Source of the DNA: a virus
Length of the DNA stretch: 64,000 nucleotides
Direction: 5' to 3' (one strand)
IMG/VR virus record: IMGVR_UViG_3300045996_000852
Location: 64,001-128,000 of that record
Shown: positions 42,769 through 50,582 of the stretch, in pieces
How positions within the stretch are numbered: position 1 is the first letter of the stretch
How the letters are laid out: every line of letters begins with the position of its first letter
The notes under the pieces: model-generated
The model's database searches: none
What the model saw: only the letters and a program-made list of their open reading frames with translations
Told to the model about the DNA's origin: nothing
Made by a program: the position numbers and the translations under genes

Positions 42769-43120
42769 TTTGTAATTCTTTTAGCATATTTTCTGCACTT
42801 GATAAAGCTATTCTACAGGACCAAGCTTGTCTCTCAAGAATTGATTCTCTTCTTTTTGTACGAGAGATAAATCCTTGCAAAGCTCCCTCTTTTGTAGGAT
42901 AAGCATACCTTTTTCTTGATGTTTTGGATACCCATCTAGCTTGACTTCTCAAACTATCAGAATCCATACTCCCATATCCTATCCAGTAACCTTTTGGAGT
43001 TTCTTTATATAGATTGAACTCCCTTAATACTACTGAAGGATTAGGTATAGGTGAGGATACAAAATCTCCATCATGACCTATTGTTGCATATTCGACTATT
43101 TCGTATCTGTAAAAGTTCAT
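42752..43120 (-). CDS. hypothetical basic protein
   Basis: A 122-residue product. N-terminal beta (Y-E-I-V-E-Y-A-T-I-G-H-D-G-D-F-V) and a basic C-terminal half (S-R-T-K-R-R-E-S-I-L-E-R-Q). Family not recognised. Confidence 0.55.
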   Translation of the reverse strand: MNFYRYEIVEYATIGHDGDFVSSPIPNPSVVLREFNLYKETPKGYWIGYGSMDSDSLRSQARWVSKTSRKRYAYPTKEGALQGFISRTKRRESILERQAWSCRIALSSAENMLKELQNGITV

Positions 43121-43269
43121 ATAATGAGGTTGTAAGAGTTATTAATAGGTTTTACTTTGTAACCTATATATTCCAGAGCAGCTATTTCATAGGAGAAAAG
43201 AAAACCAACTGTAGTAGTTGAATTAGGCTCTTTGGATGATACCTGAATGAGTATTTGAATCCATCTCAT
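43117..43269 (-). CDS. tiny protein, unknown
   Basis: A 50-residue frame starting M-R-W-I-Q-I-L-I-Q-V; its longer extension to 43335 lies over the next gene in another frame. It overlaps the downstream gene by ATGA. Supported by position only. Confidence 0.4.
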   Translation of the reverse strand: MRWIQILIQVSSKEPNSTTTVGFLFSYEIAALEYIGYKVKPINNSYNLII

Positions 43270-43459
43270 TGTTATAGAATTTACAAAGTTTTTCAATCTC
43301 TTTATCAGCTTCTTTCTTTTTAAAAGCATGACCAAAAGCTAGGATGAAGTCCCTTTTTTCAATAATACGTCCATCACTACCTTGATGTTCAAAGATTCCA
43401 AGTAGAGCATTTCCCGAGTGTTTTCTCTGCTCAATCTCGAATCGGATATATTTTTCCAT
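43223..43459 (-). CDS. small protein, unknown
   Basis: A 78-residue product (M-E-K-Y-I-R-F-E-I-E-Q-R) with a beta N-terminus and a charged C-terminal helix (F-K-K-K-E-A-D-K-E-I-E-K-L). Function unknown. Confidence 0.5.
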   Translation of the reverse strand: MEKYIRFEIEQRKHSGNALLGIFEHQGSDGRIIEKRDFILAFGHAFKKKEADKEIEKLCKFYNNEMDSNTHSGIIQRA

Positions 43460-43590
43460 CTGGATTTAGTTAAATAGTTTTTATCATTCCTTAATAGGAA
43501 ATATTGCCAATAATTCTTAGTACCTCTCTTGATAATTCTCATACCAGTATGATACCATTCGAGTCTAAGCTCTTTTAGTTGTGGCTTCAT
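43339..43590 (-). CDS. uncertain small basic frame
   Basis: An 83-residue frame starting M-K-P-Q-L-K-E-L-R-L-E-W. Its last third overlaps the 78-residue gene by 121 nt in another frame, which is more than usual here. It nevertheless fills a 105-nt gap that no other frame covers. It may be a broken or overlapping gene. Confidence 0.3.
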   Translation of the reverse strand: MKPQLKELRLEWYHTGMRIIKRGTKNYWQYFLLRNDKNYLTKSRWKNISDSRLSRENTREMLYLESLNIKVVMDVLLKKGTSS

Positions 43591-43771
43591 CCCTATTTCT
43601 TTGAACGTGTTGAAATACATCTGAACTTCTGAAACTACCTTGAGCAGCACTCATTCCAGATTTACCAGACAGGATAATTCCATGTCCCATATTTAACCAT
43701 CTTTTGTATAGTAATTCTCCATTCATATAGACATAGAGTTCATTACCGTGTACTTCTTTATGTACTGCCAT
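43565..43771 (-). CDS. small protein, unknown
   Basis: A 68-residue product (M-A-V-H-K-E-V-H-G-N-E-L-Y-V-Y-M). Beta N-terminus, glycine- and serine-rich middle. It starts just after the terminator of the 128-residue gene. Function unknown. Confidence 0.5.
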   Translation of the reverse strand: MAVHKEVHGNELYVYMNGELLYKRWLNMGHGIILSGKSGMSAAQGSFRSSDVFQHVQRNRDEATTKRA

Positions 43772-43783
43772 AAAAACAAGTTT

Positions 43784-43813
43784 AAAAAAGGGTACAGTGG
43801 TTAGCTGTACCCT
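43784..43813 (-). terminator. intrinsic terminator
   Basis: The stem GGGTACAG/CTGTACCC with a 7-nt loop is followed by TTTTTT on the minus strand. It ends the 128-residue gene. Confidence 0.9.
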
Positions 43814-43839
43814 TAAGATTTACTACTTAAACTACACTA

Positions 43840-44226
43840 TTATTGCAGCATTGCTGTAAGTTCCTCAATGCTCTTGTTTTGTAATTCACCTTCTTTCTTA
43901 GCTTGGATAAGTTCCATAATCTTTTGATTATGCTCTTTCTTCTGCTTCTCATCACGTAAAGCCTTAGCTTCTTCCTGCTTAGTAACATAAATATCCTTTG
44001 CAATGTCGAAACGGAGTTGGTTCTCTGCATCTACTTTTGTAGGAATTGTGTCACTCAGGAAGCTCAGTTCATCATCCAAGTTAGAACTTTTCAGTTCAGT
44101 TTTGATAGAACGAACCAGCGTAGCAAGCTGAGTCTGGTTCAAATCCCATAATTGTTCTACTGACAATACACCTTTGTTTGTGTTGAATCTCAGTTTCAAC
44201 TGACTGGCTTTTTTAAAGTTGTCCAT
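43840..44226 (-). CDS. conserved phage protein, helical, unknown
   Basis: A 128-residue product. The N-terminal half (L-R-F-N-T-N-K-G-V-L-S-V-E-Q-L-W-D-L) is followed by a long charged helix (E-A-K-A-L-R-D-E-K-Q-K-K-E-H-N). It is transcribed with the 729-residue protein and ends at a strong terminator. The opening resembles a family common in phages of Gram-negative bacteria. Role unknown. Confidence 0.6.
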   Translation of the reverse strand: MDNFKKASQLKLRFNTNKGVLSVEQLWDLNQTQLATLVRSIKTELKSSNLDDELSFLSDTIPTKVDAENQLRFDIAKDIYVTKQEEAKALRDEKQKKEHNQKIMELIQAKKEGELQNKSIEELTAMLQ

Positions 44227-44258
44227 TTTTGACTTTTTAAATTGTTAGAATTTTGATT

Positions 44259-46448
44259 TTATATTGTGTTTGCTAAGGCTTTCTTCTTAGTCTCAGATTT
44301 GGTATCCAATCCCTCGAATCTAACCTTAACTACCCTCTTGTGAGTTCCCTGTAACCTGAGAATTACTTCATCTTTTACAGTGGCATTGAAACCTAAGCCT
44401 GATAATTGCTTACCAGTAGGCTCTACCATTGTCTGTGTTCCTAATACTTCCATTACCTTACGGTGTGCAAGTAATTCAGGAATCAGGTTCTCATTGTGGA
44501 AACTTCTGATAGAAAGAGGTGATTTAGCACCTTCCAACATGAAGAAGTAATGTTTGTTACCAACATTATTACCTTCCCAATGGTTAGGAGACAGGCACAC
44601 CAGATTCACCTTATGGAATTCATTAGAAGGTAATCCATAGATTTCCTTCTGTGCTCCCAATCCCTCATTTACAGAAACAGTAGAACCGTGTTCAATGGTA
44701 AATCTACCATCTTTATGAGTGACAGTTGCTATCAGGACTTTACCTGAAACAGGTCTGTTGTACTCATAGTTGTAAATTTCTCCGTCAAATTCAATCTCAG
44801 CTTTGAAACCCTGAGAGTTTCTTGCAGAGAATTGATTCACGTAGAACTTATACACACCATTTTTCAACTCTCTCTGACTCCTGAAGTAGATATTCTCTAC
44901 AGCAAGTCTACCACTTGGACTGGTATTATCCAAATCCAATTGACCACCACAAGAAGTAAATGCACCTCCACGATCTTTCCTGTAGCCTGTGTTATATCCT
45001 ATTTGGACATTATCAGGCTGTGTACACCATGCATCCAAATCAGAATTATCACGACCATCACCATCATTCCATATCTGAGAGAATCTGAGTACACCTTCTA
45101 CATTACCACCTCTGGATTTAACAGCCTCTTTAATCTGTGATTTACCAGCCAAATTACCATTAAATGTCCAAGAGAAATTGTTATTCCACTTGAATATAGG
45201 CTTGGAATTAGGATTGTTAGCTGTCGTCAGAGATACCATGTTTCCTTCCTGCTGAGAAGTGAGGAAAGCCTCAATTCCAGTACAGGTAGGTAGTATATCC
45301 TTCATAAACTTCTCAATACTAACCTCTTCCACCTTATCAAATTCACTCCTCTTATGTCTGGTAGATGTAGACTTCACATTGTCAAATACAGAAACTTTCT
45401 TAAGTTTACCATCCCCTGTATTAGCATGAAGTATCTCATTTACTTTAATATCATCTATTGTAGCAAATCTCCTGTCGAATGATTCTTCATAACCATTCTC
45501 TTCCACGAACTTCTTAGCTTCTTCAATTTGCTTCTTAGTGATAGGAGCAATGGCTTTCATGTAATTAGCAGGGTCAACCCTTTTGTTCCATGCCTGACAA
45601 GCATCATTTAGTTCCTTACCTTCAGAAAGCTCCGAGCATAGTACACCAATCAGTTCATTTTTGAACTTGGCGAATGGTAATTTGTAACTGTTATTCCAGC
45701 ACCAGTTATCCCTGTCTTTCTTAGCAAGCTCATCATACTCTTTCTTCAAAGGGATGAATTGCTCTACTTTGTAAAGATGGGTAGTACCATCCAACAAACT
45801 ACCTTGGTTAATCAGGTCTTTTACCAGATATAATGTATCCAAAGAGATTTCTTCCATAGCTCTTTGAAACACATTCTTGGCATCCCTGTATTCACCCATG
45901 ATAGACTCTACAGATTTACCCGTTTGGTCCACGAATGAGGTAGGTATATCAACATGAAGGTGGTCGAAGGTTCTGATCTCTCCCTCTTTAACAACACCAA
46001 ACTTCTCAGCCTCTTCTTTATTATACTGCTTGTGATTCTTGTCTATACCAAGACGGAATACAGTATTTGTTTTCTTACATTTCTCGTAATTGAGTCCGTT
46101 AAGTTCAGTGAAAGTTTCGAAGAATACATCCTGAATCTTTGCAGCTTTCAGTTTGGCTGATATAGCTGCTACTACAGGCTTGAATTCTCCTTCTATTTCC
46201 ACATCCCAAATTGTCATAATCTTATTATCAGGAGATATAGCAACGATGTTACCATACCTACGAATAAAATTATTACACAAATTACAATTGTGTGTAGTGC
46301 TGTTTGGGTCACGGAAGATAGGGTCATCCTCGAAAGATTCCAGATATGTCTTCCATACCTCAGAACCCGGAATGCTACTTCTGAACAGCTTATTAGTTGA
46401 AGCCATCTGCTGCAACTGTTTCTGAATTTTCTTTTGTAAATCCTTCAT
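44259..46448 (-). CDS. large conserved phage protein with YfaP-like beta domain
   Basis: A 729-residue protein. Residues about 50-70 hold C-N-L-C-N-N-F-I-R-R-Y-G-N-I-V, a cysteine pair that may bind metal. Around 470-560, the order D-N-S-D-L-D-A-W-C, G-G-Q-L-D-L-D-N-T, V-E-N-I-Y-F, N-G-V-Y-K-F-Y-V-N-Q-F-S-A-R resembles the YfaP/DUF2135 beta-sandwich domain. The rest is helical. The family is widespread in large phages as a protein of unknown function. Length suggests a multidomain adaptor; a role is not established. Confidence 0.6.
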   Translation of the reverse strand: MKDLQKKIQKQLQQMASTNKLFRSSIPGSEVWKTYLESFEDDPIFRDPNSTTHNCNLCNNFIRRYGNIVAISPDNKIMTIWDVEIEGEFKPVVAAISAKLKAAKIQDVFFETFTELNGLNYEKCKKTNTVFRLGIDKNHKQYNKEEAEKFGVVKEGEIRTFDHLHVDIPTSFVDQTGKSVESIMGEYRDAKNVFQRAMEEISLDTLYLVKDLINQGSLLDGTTHLYKVEQFIPLKKEYDELAKKDRDNWCWNNSYKLPFAKFKNELIGVLCSELSEGKELNDACQAWNKRVDPANYMKAIAPITKKQIEEAKKFVEENGYEESFDRRFATIDDIKVNEILHANTGDGKLKKVSVFDNVKSTSTRHKRSEFDKVEEVSIEKFMKDILPTCTGIEAFLTSQQEGNMVSLTTANNPNSKPIFKWNNNFSWTFNGNLAGKSQIKEAVKSRGGNVEGVLRFSQIWNDGDGRDNSDLDAWCTQPDNVQIGYNTGYRKDRGGAFTSCGGQLDLDNTSPSGRLAVENIYFRSQRELKNGVYKFYVNQFSARNSQGFKAEIEFDGEIYNYEYNRPVSGKVLIATVTHKDGRFTIEHGSTVSVNEGLGAQKEIYGLPSNEFHKVNLVCLSPNHWEGNNVGNKHYFFMLEGAKSPLSIRSFHNENLIPELLAHRKVMEVLGTQTMVEPTGKQLSGLGFNATVKDEVILRLQGTHKRVVKVRFEGLDTKSETKKKALANTI

Positions 46449-46474
46449 GATTATTACAATTTTAAAAGGTTATT

Positions 46475-46648
46475 TTAGGCAGCTTCTAGTAATTCATCTG
46501 CATGTTCTTCACATTGTCGTTTTGTACCATCGTAAATCTTGGTCATTCGATTATTCTCTACCATTGTGAGATAATCTGTATACTCTACTGATTTTTGACT
46601 AACTACATAGCATTCTTGTGAAGTTACGTCTTGAAATACTGAATACAT
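46475..46648 (-). CDS. small protein, unknown
   Basis: A 57-residue product with start M-Y-S-V-F-Q-D-V. The longer frame overlaps the upstream gene. Contains Y-D-G-T-K-R-Q-C-E-E-H-A-D-E. Function unknown. Confidence 0.45.
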   Translation of the reverse strand: MYSVFQDVTSQECYVVSQKSVEYTDYLTMVENNRMTKIYDGTKRQCEEHADELLEAA

Positions 46649-46667
46649 AATATTGGGGGAGTTTTGG

Positions 46668-46832
46668 TTAAGAATGTTGATTATCAATAACTATCGTGTA
46701 TAAATTTACTAAATCTGATAGAGACATCTGGTATGGTTCTTTTCCGATATTAGAAAAACTGATATTGTTTTGAGTCATTTCGTCTAATTTCTTCCACCAG
46801 TCCCATGCTTTTTCTATTTCTTCAATTTCCAT
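46668..46832 (-). CDS. tiny acidic protein, unknown
   Basis: A 54-residue frame (M-E-I-E-E-I-E-K-A-W-D-W-W-K-K-L-D-E). It follows the gene at 47090 closely and fits the gap. Tryptophan-rich acidic N-terminus. Function unknown. Confidence 0.5.
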   Translation of the reverse strand: MEIEEIEKAWDWWKKLDEMTQNNISFSNIGKEPYQMSLSDLVNLYTIVIDNQHS

Positions 46833-46835
46833 AAT

Positions 46836-47090
46836 TTAGTAATTTATGGTTGCCTTTTCTATGCTTCTTGACATAGCTTTAAATCCAGAAAACTTCTTCA
46901 AGTGGATACTGTCATCTTTTGTTACCAAAGATAAAGTGTAATCACTATTATCAACATCTACTTCATAACGTAGCTTGTTTTTAATAAGTTTATAATATAC
47001 ATTATCTGAAAACATTCGATTACTTGTATCTTCCTTCTTAAATTTATTACGTTTGAGCTTGTCTACAAGCTCTTTTCTTCTTTTGTCCAT
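46836..47090 (-). CDS. small basic protein, unknown
   Basis: An 84-residue basic product (D-K-R-R-K-E-L-V-D-K-L-K-R-N-K-F-K). A beta middle (Y-E-V-D-V-D-N-S-D-Y-T-L-S-L-V) follows. Function unknown. Confidence 0.55.
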   Translation of the reverse strand: MDKRRKELVDKLKRNKFKKEDTSNRMFSDNVYYKLIKNKLRYEVDVDNSDYTLSLVTKDDSIHLKKFSGFKAMSRSIEKATINY

Positions 47091-47101
47091 ATGTATAATT
47101 T

Positions 47102-47129
47102 AAAAAGGGCTACCTTTCGATAGCCCCTT
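47102..47129 (-). terminator. intrinsic terminator
   Basis: The stem GGGGCTA/TAGCCC with an 8-nt loop is followed by TTTTT on the minus strand. It ends transcription from the membrane protein gene upstream. Confidence 0.85.
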
Positions 47130-47138
47130 GTGAGTGAT

Positions 47139-47213
47139 TCATTCAACACCTTCATCCTCTGAAGGTGGTCTACCTGAAGTTTCAGGCTGTTGGGGTTTCT
47201 GTACAGGTTCCAT
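47139..47213 (-). CDS. possible 24-residue proline-rich peptide
   Basis: A 24-codon frame (M-E-P-V-Q-K-P-Q-Q-P-E-T-S) between the 321-residue membrane protein and the terminator. Its proline/glutamate content and the fit before the terminator suggest a real micropeptide, but the length makes chance likely. Confidence 0.3.
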   Translation of the reverse strand: MEPVQKPQQPETSGRPPSEDEGVE

Positions 47214-47234
47214 AGTTGATTGTTTTATGTATAG

Positions 47235-48200
47235 TTAGTCTTCCCACTTGATTGCAGGACATTCATTCTTAGCCATTTGAAATAGCAAAGCGAAAAATCC
47301 ACCTATCTTATTACCAATCTTATTCAGGAAAGCACCAGCATTCTTAAAGAATCTCTTGATTGCTTTCTTCTGTTCACATGATAATCCCGGTAATGATATA
47401 CTTAAATCTAATGTGTTTAACCATTTGAAAAACAATACAATAAGGATTATACCAATTATTACAATTAGTGTAAGTCCACCATAGGTTCCAATTTTAACCC
47501 ATTGAGAGGCTGTAAGATTTGCAAGTCCTACTACTCCAAGGTAAACAAGATACAAAACGAATAAAGCCGTAGCTGTAATAGCTACTCCCAATAGGAATTT
47601 TCCTATAGGTTTTGCTATTTTATTGATTTTGTTAATTCTTTCTTTACGAGCAATAGCTAATTGTTTTCTTTTCTCTTCCAAAGCTTCTTGTTCAGCTAGT
47701 AAAGACAAATATCTATCTCTTTGTGCTTGTCTTACTTCCTCTCGATATTTTCTGAATTGTTCAACTAAATCAGAGTCGAAATCCCAACCATAATCTAATC
47801 TTTCATAAAAATTATAGTAGTCTTTCTCGACACATACATTGTCAATTCCCCTCTTTCTGTCTGCATAATGACGGTTCCAAATAATCTTACCTATGACACT
47901 CTTAAAGAAGTCAGGGTCGGTCTTTGCTCTCGTAGCAAATTCTTTCTTTTTGGTTTCCCATTTGGAATCTTCTTTATACCTCTTATTTCTTGCCTTCTCT
48001 TTTAACCTGTCATTAAGTCCAGAGAATAATCTTCCTATCTGCCTAGCAGGGAATACTATCAAAATAAGGAAATGATTGAAAACTGACAACCAGAAATAAG
48101 GACACATATGAGAGAAATCTCTATGGTCCATATCCCATATATAATTCATCATTTTTACATGATAAGCACTCTTTTTGAGTGTAAATACATCTTTGAACAT
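47235..48200 (-). CDS. membrane protein with coiled coil, unknown
   Basis: A 321-residue protein. Hydrophobic segment near residue 40 (F-L-I-L-I-V-F-P), then a basic coiled-coil region (E-E-K-R-K-Q-L-A-I-A-R-K-E-R). Two further transmembrane spans follow (F-L-L-G-V-A-I-T-A-T-A-L-F-V-L-Y; L-T-L-I-V-I-I-G-I-I-L-I-V-L-F-F). It may sit in the inner membrane with the basic loop inside. No family is recognised. Confidence 0.6.
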   Translation of the reverse strand: MFKDVFTLKKSAYHVKMMNYIWDMDHRDFSHMCPYFWLSVFNHFLILIVFPARQIGRLFSGLNDRLKEKARNKRYKEDSKWETKKKEFATRAKTDPDFFKSVIGKIIWNRHYADRKRGIDNVCVEKDYYNFYERLDYGWDFDSDLVEQFRKYREEVRQAQRDRYLSLLAEQEALEEKRKQLAIARKERINKINKIAKPIGKFLLGVAITATALFVLYLVYLGVVGLANLTASQWVKIGTYGGLTLIVIIGIILIVLFFKWLNTLDLSISLPGLSCEQKKAIKRFFKNAGAFLNKIGNKIGGFFALLFQMAKNECPAIKWED

Positions 48201-48215
48201 AGTAGTGTAGTTTAA

Positions 48216-48242
48216 GGGTACTGATATTTCTACCAGTACCCA
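48216..48242 (-). terminator. probable terminator
   Basis: The 8-bp stem GGGTACTG/CAGTACCC with a 10-nt loop has a TTAAA tail on the minus strand. It lies 8 nt after the stop of the SPFH protein. The short T run makes it moderate. Confidence 0.65.
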
Positions 48243-48249
48243 TAATGAA

Positions 48250-49059
48250 TTATTGAGTATTCTTCAGTAATGTTACTGGCATATTACCATATAAAGGTGT
48301 CTTACCATCCCATTTCTGAATGAATTGTTGCTGAAGGAGTTGTGGAGTAATACCTCTTGAGATAATAAGATTCTCCTGTGTTTGTAGTTCAGCAAGTTCA
48401 TTCCTTTTCCTCTGTTCTATAATTTGCTGGTCTAGTACAGACACGTTAGTATTTACTTCATTCCTTGTATCAATCTTTTGCTTTACTTTATCAGAGAAAT
48501 CAAGCTGTGCAGTAAATGTGATAAGTCTTAAACCTTTTTCTTCAAATGCTTTTGCGACTTGATCTCTTACAGCATTTTCAAACTTAAGAGAACCACCAGA
48601 CATCATTAAAGTATCAGTAATATATTTACGAGATTCATCCTTCATCAAGTCATATATTTTTGCTTCAAGGATGTTATTTTCTAATGCTCTCATAAAATCA
48701 TCACCAGAACCTAGATGCTTATTCTGAAATACTACATCTACAGCCCTACTTTCTACTACTTGATAAGAGTAAGAAGGCTTAGAAGTGAATTCAGTATTAT
48801 CTGCTGCTTTTAAATGTAATATACCGGGGTCTGTTTCAGCAGTATTACCAGCAAAAGATGCTCTCTGTTCCCAAAGTGGCACTTGGAACAATTCTGTTCC
48901 CCATCCCCATGTGCTAACCCTTCCTTTTACAAGAGAAAAGTCTGACTTACCATTCTTACCATAGTCCTCCATAAGGACTCCTTGATAATTAGGTGCTACT
49001 CTTTCTCCACATGAAGAAAGCATAAATACTACTGAGATTGCAAGAATTAAATTTTTCAT
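48250..49059 (-). CDS. SPFH/Band 7 domain lipoprotein
   Basis: A 269-residue protein. The N-terminus is a lipoprotein signal (M-K-N-L-I-L-A-I-S-V-V-F-M-L-S-S-C17), so it should be anchored in the inner or outer membrane facing the periplasm. The body reads like an SPFH domain: E-L-F-Q-V-P-L-W-E-Q-R, Y-S-Y-Q-V, V-R-D-Q-V-A-K-A-F-E-E-K-G-L-R, then a long helix. Family members build large membrane-bound scaffolds (stomatin, prohibitin, HflK/C). A phage copy might affect host proteases or membrane stability during infection; this is inference. Confidence 0.7.
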   Translation of the reverse strand: MKNLILAISVVFMLSSCGERVAPNYQGVLMEDYGKNGKSDFSLVKGRVSTWGWGTELFQVPLWEQRASFAGNTAETDPGILHLKAADNTEFTSKPSYSYQVVESRAVDVVFQNKHLGSGDDFMRALENNILEAKIYDLMKDESRKYITDTLMMSGGSLKFENAVRDQVAKAFEEKGLRLITFTAQLDFSDKVKQKIDTRNEVNTNVSVLDQQIIEQRKRNELAELQTQENLIISRGITPQLLQQQFIQKWDGKTPLYGNMPVTLLKNTQ

Positions 49060-49082
49060 TTCTGTTTTGTTTTTGGTTTGTT

Positions 49083-49274
49083 TTAAAAATTTCTGTTTCT
49101 GTTGATAGCTTTTTTGATTCTACTTTCGGTAAAAGCTATAATACCTACAAATAGTGCAACTGCAAGACCTATAGGAATCCACGGAGTTCCAAAGGTGTTG
49201 TTGTTAAATACTCTTATCAATACTTGAATAATTACAAGTAAAGATAATCCATAAACGAGTGCTCTGGTAATCAT
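49083..49274 (-). CDS. small membrane protein
   Basis: A 63-residue protein with two hydrophobic helices (V-Y-G-L-S-L-L-V-I-I-Q-V-L; I-P-I-G-L-A-V-A-L-F-V-G-I-I-A-F) and a basic end. It precedes the SPFH lipoprotein and may be its partner. Confidence 0.6.
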   Translation of the reverse strand: MITRALVYGLSLLVIIQVLIRVFNNNTFGTPWIPIGLAVALFVGIIAFTESRIKKAINRNRNF

Positions 49275-49507
49275 ACTCTTGTTTTGAGGGTTTGTAATTC
49301 TTTTTCAATTCGACTTCTGTCAAAATCAGTAAGTGGTTCTGTACTTACATTTTCTTTAAAAGCTACATTAATAATAGCACCATCACCTGATTTTGTAGGT
49401 TTAGTACCACTCTGTAACTGAGCTTCTAATCTTTTGATAACTGTCTCTCTCCGAGACCTTTGTGCAGGTGCTCCACCTCTTCTGCTTGTGTGAATTCTAG
49501 GCTTCAT
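49271..49507 (-). CDS. small basic protein, unknown
   Basis: A 78-residue product with a very basic N-terminus (R-I-H-T-S-R-R-G-G-A-P-A-Q-R-S-R-R). It overlaps the small membrane protein by ATGA. Function unknown. Confidence 0.5.
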   Translation of the reverse strand: MKPRIHTSRRGGAPAQRSRRETVIKRLEAQLQSGTKPTKSGDGAIINVAFKENVSTEPLTDFDRSRIEKELQTLKTRV

Positions 49508-49530
49508 TGCTTGTTTTTTATTATTAATAA

Positions 49531-49950
49531 TTATTCAGAATCATACTTTCTTTCACTTCCCTCATCATCACCTATAGGATTTTCAAAACCATACTTGACA
49601 GCAGTGGCTTTAAACAGTGGTAATCCATACATAGGATATTCATCAAAATCTTCTAATCCTTCCTCAAGAACCCAATTCCACATCTGAACTACACTGTACA
49701 TTAATCCAGATGAAATACCTCTCTGATTGAGGGCTTTTTCGAATCCAAAAGCAACATCTTTTTCTAACTGCTTGAGGATATTTTCTTTAGTAAAAGGGAC
49801 AGGCTGATGTTTCCCTTTGTACTCCTCTTTCAATTCCATTCCCATACTGGTTATTTGTTCTTCAGTAAGGAATTGTAATAATCGTGAAATATCTCTACCA
49901 TCAAGAGTCTGACTCTTATACTGAGAGATAATTGTTTCAATTGATTTCAT
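49531..49950 (-). CDS. hypothetical protein
   Basis: A 139-residue product starting M-K-S-I-E-T-I-I; the ATG is 16 nt after the -7 element at 49966. Acidic C-terminus (D-D-E-G-S-E-R-K-Y-D-S-E). It contains E-E-G-L-E-D-F-D-E-Y-P. No family is recognised. Confidence 0.6.
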   Translation of the reverse strand: MKSIETIISQYKSQTLDGRDISRLLQFLTEEQITSMGMELKEEYKGKHQPVPFTKENILKQLEKDVAFGFEKALNQRGISSGLMYSVVQMWNWVLEEGLEDFDEYPMYGLPLFKATAVKYGFENPIGDDEGSERKYDSE

Positions 49951-49965
49951 GTTGTTTTGATTTAG

Positions 49966-49995
49966 CAAATATAGGAAAATAGTTTAAATACCAAA
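49966..49995 (-). promoter_or_regulatory. Bacteroidota-type promoter
   Basis: The -33 TTTG (49992-49995) and -7 TATATTTG (49966-49973) are 18 nt apart on the minus strand. The site follows the terminator of the RNA locus and drives the gene at 49950. Confidence 0.65.
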
Positions 49996-49998
49996 ATT

Positions 49999-50033
49999 AA
50001 AAAAGGGACCACCCGATTCTCACGGATGACCCC
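49999..50033 (-). terminator. intrinsic terminator of the RNA locus
   Basis: On the minus strand GGGGTCATCCG pairs with CGGGTGGTCCC over 11 bp (three G-U pairs), with a 7-nt loop, followed by TTTTTT. It closes the tmRNA and structured-RNA transcript. Confidence 0.85.
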
Positions 50034-50575
50034 TTTCACAGCACTGGTACAGGCGGCTGGTTAGCCTTAGTAAATGGCAATATTTACGAACTTAAAAATC
50101 ATCTTTATCTTCCTTAAAGTAAAAGTTTATAGACCAGAATAGTATCCCTATTTTTAATAACCAATAGGGATGATACCAAGATATGCATCCCGGAATATAA
50201 CATTCTCTATCTTGTCTTAACTGTACTTGAAAAGAATATAATTTTGATTTCATAATGATAAAATGAATTTACTACAGGGTTGCATGGGTTTTCATACGAA
50301 TAGGCTTTACTTCCATGTTATCAACTCCGGGTGTGAATTACTTCACTCCTTTCGTTTCTCAGCTTTTAGAGTCCTGTAGCAAATAAGTTTTAAAAAGAAG
50401 ACAGAGCAGTATGTTTATTTGATTCTGCTATGTATTACTTTAGCACTGCCTTTAGTCATACTTCTTTCGAAGGTTCTCAGGCACTACTCTGTCTTCTCAA
50501 TGCCTTACCCACGGATGAACAGGTAAAGAACTACAGGTCTATCTCCCTGCTTGTTAGGCATCCGTTCATATTTTT
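50001..50575 (-). ncRNA. large structured noncoding RNA downstream of tmRNA (candidate ROOL/GOLLD-type)
   Basis: About 575 nt with no convincing protein gene but many helices. Reading 5' to 3': an H-type pseudoknot (50560-50565 with 50511-50516, and 50553-50559 with 50502-50508); an 11-bp closed domain (50487-50497 with 50396-50406) holding a CUUC-GAAA-GAAG hairpin; a 12-bp closed domain (50373-50384 with 50267-50278) holding GUGAA-GUAA-UUCAC; a 9-bp hairpin (50163-50171 with 50144-50152); GUAAAU hairpin and terminator. Multi-branch layout, GNRA loops, length and location beside an RNA gene in a phage resemble the giant phage RNAs ROOL and GOLLD. That identity is inference. Confidence 0.5.
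50092..50253 (-). CDS. doubtful 53-residue frame inside the structured RNA
   Basis: A frame M-K-S-K-L-Y-S-F-Q-V with a hydrophobic stretch (L-L-K-I-G-I-L-F-W-S-I-N-F-Y-F) lies after the 12-bp closed RNA domain. It could be a small membrane protein under a leader RNA. A strong 9-bp hairpin inside it and the structured surroundings argue against coding. Confidence 0.25.
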   Translation of the reverse strand: MKSKLYSFQVQLRQDRECYIPGCISWYHPYWLLKIGILFWSINFYFKEDKDDF

Positions 50576-50582
50576 CCGGGTG

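Noticed and set aside
44832-45140. Plus-strand frame of 102 codons
   Set aside because: It lies opposite the 729-residue gene and is a shadow of it; no plus-strand promoter or neighbour supports it.
50092-50253. Treating the 53-residue frame as a firm gene
   Set aside because: A perfect 9-bp hairpin lies inside it and both sides are structured RNA; kept only at low confidence.
50267-50384. Hammerhead ribozyme in the 12-bp closed domain
   Set aside because: CUGAGAAACGAAAG resembles part of a core, but the CUGAnGA box and cleavage site triplet are absent.
50501-50575. A tRNA in the segment just downstream of tmRNA
   Set aside because: The 7-bp ACGGATG/CATCCGT pairing looks like an acceptor stem, but no T loop, anticodon arm or D arm can be drawn; the pairing fits a pseudoknot instead.
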